Source: an uncultured Rubrobacteraceae bacterium (GTDB lineage Bacteria > Actinomycetota > Rubrobacteria > Rubrobacterales > Rubrobacteraceae). From it: a stretch of 9,560 nt of DNA. The position numbers and the translations under genes were made by a program. The notes under the pieces were generated by a model. That model did no database searches. It had not been told where the DNA came from and was given only the letters and a program-made list of their open reading frames with translations. The stretch is from assembly GCA_902806015.1 (NCBI GenBank), contig CADCUZ010000093.1, positions 23,947 to 33,506 of the forward strand. Direction: 5' to 3'. Positions 6,303 to 9,560 of this stretch are shown here, piece by piece. The first letter of the stretch is position 1. Each line of letters begins with the position of its first letter.

Positions 6303-6540
6303 CTAGCACTCGGAGGCTGAGTCGTCCTGCGGCGCCCGGTTCTGCTTGGGGCTCGTGGGACCGTCGTTGCCGAAGTTCTCAAGGAGCCTCTCGTTGGCCT
6401 GCTCGTCGGGTACGAGGACCTGGTTGCCGTTCGGCAGGATCTCGGGCTTCCCCTTGGGCTGGGAGGATCTCAACCCGCCTTCTCCGCGCTCGACTTCCTC
6501 GGGTAGCGACAGGTCGGCACTTTCGGACGGAGTGCGAACC
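6303..6540 (-). pseudogene. Coding tail of an unrecognised gene
   Basis: The minus-strand frame ending at the stop 6303-6305 reads like real protein over at least 6306-6480: KPEILPNGNQVLVPDEQ, ANERLLENFGNDGPTSPK, QNRAPQDDSASEC. Nearly every codon there ends in G or C, and the residue mix is balanced and hydrophilic. Upstream of about 6540 the coding character fades into Arg/His/Pro-rich text with no good start or ribosome binding site. The upper boundary is therefore a guess. It may be the C-terminal end of a gene whose front was lost, or a small unknown protein. I do not recognise the family. Confidence 0.4.
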
Positions 6541-6696
6541 GTCCCGGAGGGGTGGCGCGACCACCATCCTTGACCGTGCGGAGAGATCCCCGCCCGGAGC
6601 CGGAGACCTCTTGCTCTTCGGTGCTCCTGGGTGGTCGCCTTCGGTACCAAGGGCGCCACCAAAGAGGGGATCAGCGGCCGCCGAATAGCACTACCT

Positions 6697-6716
6697 GGCC
6701 CCGGTGCCCTCGGGCC
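6697..6716 (-). terminator. GC hairpin downstream of OsmC gene
   Basis: GGCCC (6697-6701) pairs with GGGCC (6712-6716) about 50 bases beyond the OsmC stop codon. The stem is short and has no T-tail, so the terminator call is weak. Confidence 0.3.
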
Positions 6717-6763
6717 TGCCTAGTAGGTCTTGCTCTGTCCTTAGGGAGGTGTAAAAGGGGGTA

Positions 6764-7201
6764 TCATCCTCCGTGCTCGACCAGTTTGGCCTCCAGACCG
6801 ATCTCCACGCCCGCAAGCGCTTTGGAAACCGCGCAATCGCGCTTGGCGGCCTCGGCCTTCTCTAGGAACAGCCCTTCGTCGACGCCGGGCACCTCGGCCT
6901 CCGTGCGCAGGTCGATCCGGCCGATGGCATACCCCTCCCCTGCGCGCCCGAAGCGCACCCGAGCTTCCGTGTGGATGCGCTCCGGGGGGTGCCCCTCCGC
7001 CGAAAGCCTGCGCGCCAACGACATCGAAAAGCACCCGGCGTGCGCCGCACCCAGCAGCTCCTCGGGGTTGGTGCCCTGACCTTCCTCCATGCGCGAGCGG
7101 TAGGAGTAGGCGCCCTCGAAGGCGCCGCTTCCCAACCTCATATCGCCTTGGCCGTCGGCGAAGGTACCGTGCCACGCGGCCTCTGCTATACGTAGCGGCA
7201 T
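6764..7201 (-). CDS. OsmC/Ohr-family peroxiredoxin
   Basis: This 145-residue protein is a normal length for OsmC/Ohr thiol peroxidases, which reduce organic hydroperoxides in the cytoplasm through two cysteines. The peroxidatic Cys57 is in GTNPEELLGAAHAGCFSM and the resolving Cys123 is in RDCAVSKAL. Glu48 and an Arg at 35 or 37 fit the conserved active-site pair. The ATG at 7199-7201 has AAAGGAG about 9 bases upstream. NPEELLGAAHAGC plus ALAGVEI is closer to the OsmC than the Ohr branch, but that split needs a tree. It is divergent from the UspA-like gene and carries a GGGTAC promoter-like site. No MarR-type regulator (OhrR) is adjacent. The gene is intact and likely induced by stress. Confidence 0.93.
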   Translation of the reverse strand: MPLRIAEAAWHGTFADGQGDMRLGSGAFEGAYSYRSRMEEGQGTNPEELLGAAHAGCFSMSLARRLSAEGHPPERIHTEARVRFGRAGEGYAIGRIDLRTEAEVPGVDEGLFLEKAEAAKRDCAVSKALAGVEIGLEAKLVEHGG

Positions 7202-7251
7202 CGTCTTCTGCTCCTTTCACAGATGCACTCGGGACAGCGCCCGCCCGTCGG

Positions 7252-7257
7252 GTACCC
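7252..7257 (-). promoter_or_regulatory. GGGTAC, candidate SigB-like -10 of OsmC gene
   Basis: GGGTAC (minus strand) lies 51 bases before the OsmC ATG, within GTGGGTACC, a 9-mer shared with the ferritin-like gene. It is part of the palindrome GGGTACCC. The -35 is poor (GGTG at 14 bases). Confidence 0.4.
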
Positions 7258-7398
7258 ACACAGCTTACCCCCACCGGGCACGAGGCATTCCAGTCTGAGG
7301 CAACGTCTTAGCATGCCCCCTCCGGCAATTCGGCGAAAGGGCTTCGAGATCAGCAAGGAGGCGTAATGAATCAGGGCGGGGCTATATGTGATCGTGGG

Positions 7399-7438
7399 CT
7401 TGGGAGAACACCCCTTCCACGCACTCGAGTGGATAGGC
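7399..7438 (+). repeat. Dispersed repeat, copy B
   Basis: This copy matches copy A with five substitutions and one extra C: CTTGGGAGAACACCCC, TTCCACGCACTCGAG, TGGATAGGC. Its CACTCGAGTG is a perfect 10-base palindrome. It ends 45 bases before the -35 of the UspA-like gene. Confidence 0.75.
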
Positions 7439-7482
7439 CCCTGTTGCCTTTCTGGTAAGGCGTCGGTGCCGTACCTGCCACC

Positions 7483-7510
7483 TTGCGCTTAACCGGCGTG
7501 TTGATACAAT
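7483..7510 (+). promoter_or_regulatory. SigA-type promoter of the UspA-like gene
   Basis: TTGCGC (7483-7488) and TACAAT (7505-7510) are 16 bases apart. A start near 7517 would give a leader of about 40 bases. It is the best housekeeping-type promoter in the window. Confidence 0.6.
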
Positions 7511-7558
7511 CGGCACAGATACCACGATGGGACGCCGACGGGAAAGGAGCGTGCCGCG

Positions 7559-8053
7559 ATGAGCATCTTCCCGACGAGAATCCTGCTGGCAACCGACGGC
7601 TCAGACGAAGCCGAGCTGGCCGCCGCGAGGGCCGTGGAGCTGGCCGATGGGGCCGGCTCCGAGCTGCACGTTGTGCACGTCGGAGGTGCGCCGGCTTTCC
7701 TGATGAGCGATCTCGGGATGGGCGGCTACGACCGCAAGCTCTACGAGGAGATCGAAGAGGAGGCCCGGGAGCTGCTGCGGAAGCTGTCCTGGCGGGTGAG
7801 GGTCGCCGGCGGAACCGTGGCCGGCACCCACCTCAGGATGGGGGCGGTGGACCTGGAGATCGTGGGCTTGGCCAAGCATTTAGGGGCTGGCCTGATCGTG
7901 ATGGGGTGCCGGGGCCACCGGGGCATAAGGAGGGCCATCGGGGGGAGCGTCTCCGACGCGGTCATCCGCCACGCTCCTTGCCCGGTCCTGGTGGTACGCT
8001 CGCACGAAGCCGAGGCCCCTGAGCGCCCCACCCTCCTTGCAGGAGGCCGATAA
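7559..8053 (+). CDS. UspA-type universal stress protein
   Basis: This single-domain 164-residue Usp has a Rossmann-like alpha/beta fold. It opens with RILLATDGSDEAELAAARAV (Asp13 in the nucleotide site). The ATP-binding signature G-x2-G-x9-G-S is complete at 116-130, in MGCRGHRGIRRAIGGS, followed by SDAVIRHAPCPVLVVR. It should therefore be an ATP-binding Usp rather than the non-binding type. Residues 43-60 form a loop rich in Gly/Met. The ATG at 7559 has AAAGGAG 9 bases upstream and a clear promoter at 7483-7510. It is divergent from OsmC and convergent with the ferritin-like gene, in line with a stress-defence role. The precise function of individual Usps is rarely predictable. Confidence 0.95.
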   Translation: MSIFPTRILLATDGSDEAELAAARAVELADGAGSELHVVHVGGAPAFLMSDLGMGGYDRKLYEEIEEEARELLRKLSWRVRVAGGTVAGTHLRMGAVDLEIVGLAKHLGAGLIVMGCRGHRGIRRAIGGSVSDAVIRHAPCPVLVVRSHEAEAPERPTLLAGGR

Positions 8054-8085
8054 ACGTCCCGACGGGACCGGCCCGCAAGGGGGCG

Positions 8086-8106
8086 TAATACCTTCGCGGG
8101 ATATTA
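8086..8106 (+). repeat. Small AT-armed hairpin after uspA
   Basis: TAATACC (8086-8092) faces GGATATTA (8099-8106) with one bulge and a TTCGCG-type loop. It begins 33 bases after the UspA stop and may contribute to transcript end formation. No T-run is seen. Confidence 0.3.
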
Positions 8107-8128
8107 TCCGTCTCTTATGTTATTCGAG

Positions 8129-8146
8129 GGACAAACCACTTTGTCC
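8129..8146. promoter_or_regulatory. Perfect 7-bp palindrome GGACAAA-CCAC-TTTGTCC
   Basis: A perfect inverted repeat with a 4-base spacer, in a less GC-rich pocket between convergent genes. It could be a regulator-binding dyad or an RNA hairpin. No promoter is recognised next to it. Confidence 0.45.
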
Positions 8147-8212
8147 TGTACCTAAGAACGCCGCCCTGCGTAGGACCGGGGGCGAGCACGATAAAGGCCG
8201 CGCCGGGAGGCT

Positions 8213-8285
8213 GAGCCACCCGCACGACCAGCAGGCAGTATAAGGGCCGGGACCCCGTAGGACCCCGGCCTGCTGAGGGTGGCTC
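8213..8285. terminator. Nested bidirectional terminator between uspA and ferritin-like gene
   Basis: Three stems nest: GAGCCACCC (8213-8221) with GGGTGGCTC (8277-8285); CAGCAGG (8229-8235) with CCTGCTG (8269-8275); and GGCCGGG (8245-8251) with CCCGGCC (8264-8270). The last two overlap by two bases. The element ends 4 bases before the ferritin-like stop and lies 160 bases after the UspA stop. It has no T-run on either side, but the size and position fit a shared terminator. Confidence 0.6.
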
Positions 8286-8288
8286 GGG

Positions 8289-8786
8289 TTAGGTGCTGAT
8301 GTCGTTCTCGGCGAGCGTGAGATCCAAGAACCTGTCCCAGTTGGCGTCTATTTTCCGGGCCATGGCCTCGTCGTCGGCGCGGTTTTGGCGGGCAACCTCG
8401 GCCGTCTCTGGGTCGCCGGCCCTCTCGGCTAGGCGCTCCAGGAGCTGGTAGGCGGCTATCTCCATGTGCTCGGTGGTGAAGCCGTCGCGAGCGTTCTTGC
8501 CCGCCTGATCTCCGCGAACCTGGTCGGCGGCCCCCTTCATCAAGGCGGTAGCGATGGTCTGGGCCTGCTTGCGCGTGGAGGTGCCCGCCCCCAAGGCGTC
8601 CAGGCGCTCGCGCAGCCTCCGCTCGTGGCGCTCGGTCTCCTCCTGGTGGTGCTTGAGCATCTCGGTGAGCTCGGGGTCGTCGGTGGTGGTCATCATCGAG
8701 TCGAGCATCATGGAGACGTTCTGCTCCATGGCGTGGGCGTCCTGAACGTAGTCAACCAACTTCCGGTGCAGCTTGTCGTCGGCCAT
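8289..8786 (-). CDS. Ferritin-like DUF892 (YciE/YciF-type) protein
   Basis: This 165-residue all-helical protein resembles the DUF892 branch of the ferritin-like superfamily. Candidate metal ligands sit in paired helices: Glu21 in [21 protein letters not shown] (46-58), and TEHMEIAAY (Glu106, His107, Glu109, Tyr113), with acidic residues again in the last helix ([13 protein letters not shown]). DUF892 proteins form four-helix bundles and are often stress-induced; their chemistry is poorly known. The ATG at 8784-8786 follows a strong AAGGAGGT, 7 bases away. A GGGTAC site lies 59 bases upstream of the start. It is convergent with uspA. The residue set is hydrophilic with no signal peptide, so it is cytoplasmic. 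A haemerythrin-like or DinB-like fold cannot be fully excluded by eye. Confidence 0.82.
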   Translation of the reverse strand: MADDKLHRKLVDYVQDAHAMEQNVSMMLDSMMTTTDDPELTEMLKHHQEETERHERRLRERLDALGAGTSTRKQAQTIATALMKGAADQVRGDQAGKNARDGFTTEHMEIAAYQLLERLAERAGDPETAEVARQNRADDEAMARKIDANWDRFLDLTLAENDIST

Positions 8787-8793
8787 CCGTCCT

Positions 8794-8801
8794 ACCTCCT
8801 T
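8794..8801 (-). promoter_or_regulatory. Strong Shine-Dalgarno of the ferritin-like gene
   Basis: AAGGAGGT on the minus strand lies 7 bases before the ATG. It is the best ribosome binding site in the window and decides the start. Confidence 0.85.
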
Positions 8802-8844
8802 GCACGTATTCGGGGTGTTGGTCTACAAACCGTCTACCAGAGTG

Positions 8845-8850
8845 GTACCC
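8845..8850 (-). promoter_or_regulatory. GGGTAC, candidate SigB-like -10 of ferritin-like gene
   Basis: GGGTAC (minus strand) within GTGGGTACC lies 59 bases before the start. GCTT sits 15 bases upstream, an imperfect -35. Confidence 0.4.
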
Positions 8851-9098
8851 ACGAGAAGCATCCCTAAGCGCCCGTTTCGCATCCACTCCGTCGCCTCGTT
8901 GCGGGCCGCTAAGCCCGCATCTCAGGCACCTGGCGACGCAAGCATTGCGCTCCACGGCCGCCACCATCATGGGGCCGTGGGGAGGGCAAGGGCCTATACG
9001 TCTCCTCCCGACGACCGAACCTTCACGTCGGTAACCGGCCCGTCCGGTATCCAAAATTATCAACTCCTCCTTAGCAGAGAGCCCGCTACGCCGTAATG

Positions 9099-9135
9099 GT
9101 CCGGCCGGAACGGGAGGGGTATGCCCCGACCGGAC
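9099..9135 (-). terminator. Hairpin downstream of the small membrane gene
   Basis: GTCCGG (9099-9104) pairs with CCGGAC (9130-9135), enclosing GGGG-TATG-CCCC (9116-9127). It starts 14 bases after the stop of the small membrane gene. It has no T-tail. Confidence 0.45.
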
Positions 9136-9149
9136 AGAGGACCAAGAAG

Positions 9150-9285
9150 CTACCCAGATTGGGAGTCCTCCTTTATCAGGTTGTAGAGGACCACCATCAC
9201 CGCGGCGACGAGCAGCAGATGGAATAGGGCCCCGGCAATCCCGAAGACGAACTTCACCAACACCAACAACGCTATGGCGATACAT
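9150..9285 (-). pseudogene. Very small membrane protein (Lmo0937-like), apparent 5' frameshift
   Basis: The minus frame ending with TAG at 9150-9152 reads IAIALLVLVKFVFGIAGALF, HLLLVAAVMVVLYNLIKEDS, QSG. This is two hydrophobic spans separated by a short turn, resembling the roughly 45-50-residue Lmo0937/DUF5670-type membrane proteins. In frame, TGA occurs two codons before the first Ile, leaving only TTG or GTG starts inside the first helix. The out-of-frame ATG at 9283-9285 has GGGAG 7 bases upstream. One extra base between 9281 and 9283 would join it to the hydrophobic frame (M-x-I-A-I-A). So there is either a frameshift or a sequencing error. If it starts instead at TTG 9267-9269, it would be 39 residues. 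A GGGTAC site lies about 70 bases upstream. Confidence 0.55.
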
Positions 9286-9353
9286 CAAAGAGCTCCCACT
9301 ATCCTGATCCTCCCCTGTTCGAGAACGATGCCTTGATGCATCACCCCCATTTC

Positions 9354-9359
9354 GTACCC
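9354..9359 (-). promoter_or_regulatory. GGGTAC upstream of the small membrane gene
   Basis: GGGTAC (minus strand) is 69 bases before the ATG at 9285, within TCGGGTACGAAATG. No credible -35 is seen. It is listed because the same hexamer recurs before three other minus-strand genes. Confidence 0.3.
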
Positions 9360-9388
9360 GACTCGGGCAAGAGGTCCGCGTTTTTCCA

Positions 9389-9407
9389 GTTAAGGGTCGG
9401 TTAAGGG
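9389..9407 (+). promoter_or_regulatory. GTTAAGGG direct repeat with 11-base period
   Basis: GTTAAGGG at 9389-9396 and again at 9400-9407 are spaced one helical turn apart. They lie about 80-98 bases before the Pmp3-like start, a layout common for activators or response regulators that bind as tandem monomers. Confidence 0.4.
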
Positions 9408-9440
9408 ATTCCTGGGCTACTTACCGCAGCCGTCGAAAGG

Positions 9441-9446
9441 GGGTAG
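9441..9446 (+). promoter_or_regulatory. GGGTAG, candidate SigB-like -10 of Pmp3-like gene
   Basis: GGGTAG sits 41 bases before the ATG at 9487, the same distance range as the GGGTAC sites before the minus-strand stress genes. The -35 region is weak. Confidence 0.3.
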
Positions 9447-9486
9447 CGTAACAAAAGGAAAGGCCGGTCGGACACAGAAAGGTTTG

Positions 9487-9560
9487 ATGGATCTTCTGCG
9501 CATCGTAGTCGCGATACTCCTCCCACCTTTAGGGGTGTTCTTGCAGGTGGGGATCGGCAA
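9487..9560 (+). CDS. Pmp3/YqaE (UPF0057) membrane protein, cut by window edge
   Basis: The first 24 residues are visible: MDLLRIVVAILLPPLGVFLQ then VGIG. The AILLPPLGVFLQVG block is the signature of the Pmp3/YqaE family, hydrophobic proteins of about 50 residues with two membrane spans. Members are induced by salt, cold or membrane stress and affect membrane potential in yeast and plants. The ATG at 9487 follows AGAAAGG with a 4-base gap, which is somewhat close. Upstream are an 11-base-period direct repeat and a GGGTAG site. The remaining half of the gene lies beyond the window, so completeness cannot be judged. It fits the run of stress genes to its left. Confidence 0.9.
   Translation, partial: MDLLRIVVAILLPPLGVFLQVGIG

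Larger units (their letters stand above)
6086..6763. other. Long gene-poor interval with repeat copy A and an orphan gene tail
   Basis: Between the metallophosphoesterase start and the OsmC stop there is no intact recognised gene. The interval holds a GGGTAC promoter-like site, GC hairpins at 6181-6211, repeat copy A, and the minus-strand coding tail at 6303-6540. The GC hairpin at 6697-6716 lies about 50 bases after the OsmC stop. I see nothing certain in 6541-6696. Confidence 0.5.
7202..7558. other. Divergent control region between OsmC and UspA-like genes
   Basis: This 357-base stretch carries no gene. It contains the OsmC ribosome binding site, a GGGTAC promoter-like site reading leftward, repeat copy B, and the TTGCGC/TACAAT promoter of the UspA-like gene reading rightward. 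Confidence 0.7.
8787..9149. other. Gene-free stretch upstream of ferritin-like gene
   Basis: No gene is recognised on either strand over these 363 bases. The stretch holds the GGGTAC site and four small GC hairpins: 8901-8918, 8952-8980, 9008-9031 and 9034-9048. A structured stem also lies at 9099-9135, just downstream of the small membrane gene. Confidence 0.5.

Noticed and set aside
3481..7438. CRISPR array reading of the dispersed repeat
   Set aside because: The copies are kilobases apart, imperfect and unspaced, and no cas genes are present.
8127..8148. DosR-type (dormancy) box reading of the GGACAAA palindrome
   Set aside because: The DosR consensus has GGGAC and GTCCC arms closer together and lies upstream of genes. 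The spacing and place here do not fit.
8037..8243. 68-codon plus-strand frame after uspA
   Set aside because: It starts with TTG inside the UspA gene, crosses two palindromes and has no recognisable protein content.
8752..9288. 178-codon minus-strand frame over the small membrane gene and ferritin-like start
   Set aside because: It overlaps the ferritin-like start and ribosome binding site, has Arg/Gly-rich content and no motifs. Only its ATG and ribosome binding site seem real, serving the frameshifted small gene.

Overview
The window is GC-rich with strong G/C third-position bias, GTG starts and purine-rich ribosome binding sites. It fits a high-GC Gram-positive bacterium. The LPxTG-like tail ending in three arginines, the stress genes and the protein style suggest Rubrobacter or a close relative (Actinomycetota). 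That assignment comes from reading the proteins, not from a search.

Layout, left to right. (1) At 54-362 (+) is a small secreted, Met/Gly-repeat protein with a sortase-like tail, followed by two tandem hairpins. (2) At 786-3196 (-) is the wreck of a catabolic operon. In transcription order it holds a MaoC-type hydratase piece, an MmgE/PrpD piece, an acyl-CoA dehydrogenase and the C-terminal half of a CaiB/BaiF CoA-transferase. All are joined by deletions and broken by a nonsense codon and single-base frameshifts. (3) At 3573-5027 (-) is an intact TrkH-type potassium transporter. (4) At 5183-6085 (-) is an exported calcineurin-like metallophosphoesterase. (5) At 6086-6763 is a gene-poor stretch with the tail of an unknown gene. 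(6) At 6764-7201 (-) is an OsmC/Ohr peroxidase, divergent from a UspA-like protein at 7559-8053 (+). (7) At 8289-8786 (-) is a ferritin-like DUF892-type protein, convergent with uspA across a long nested hairpin. (8) A very small membrane protein (9150-9285, -), apparently frameshifted, and the start of a Pmp3/YqaE membrane protein (9487 to the edge, +) close the window.

The intact genes of the right two thirds are mostly stress genes: K+ uptake, hydroperoxide removal, universal stress protein, ferritin-like protein and Pmp3. Four minus-strand genes have a GGGTAC hexamer 40-70 bases before the start, and pmp3 has GGGTAG at a similar distance. This resembles the -10 of SigB/SigF-type general-stress promoters. 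A roughly 40-base intergenic repeat occurs three times, with a partial fourth copy, always in the same orientation. No complete new multi-gene system is evident. The most unusual items are the collapsed operon, the dispersed repeat, the shared promoter-like hexamer and the Met-rich surface protein.
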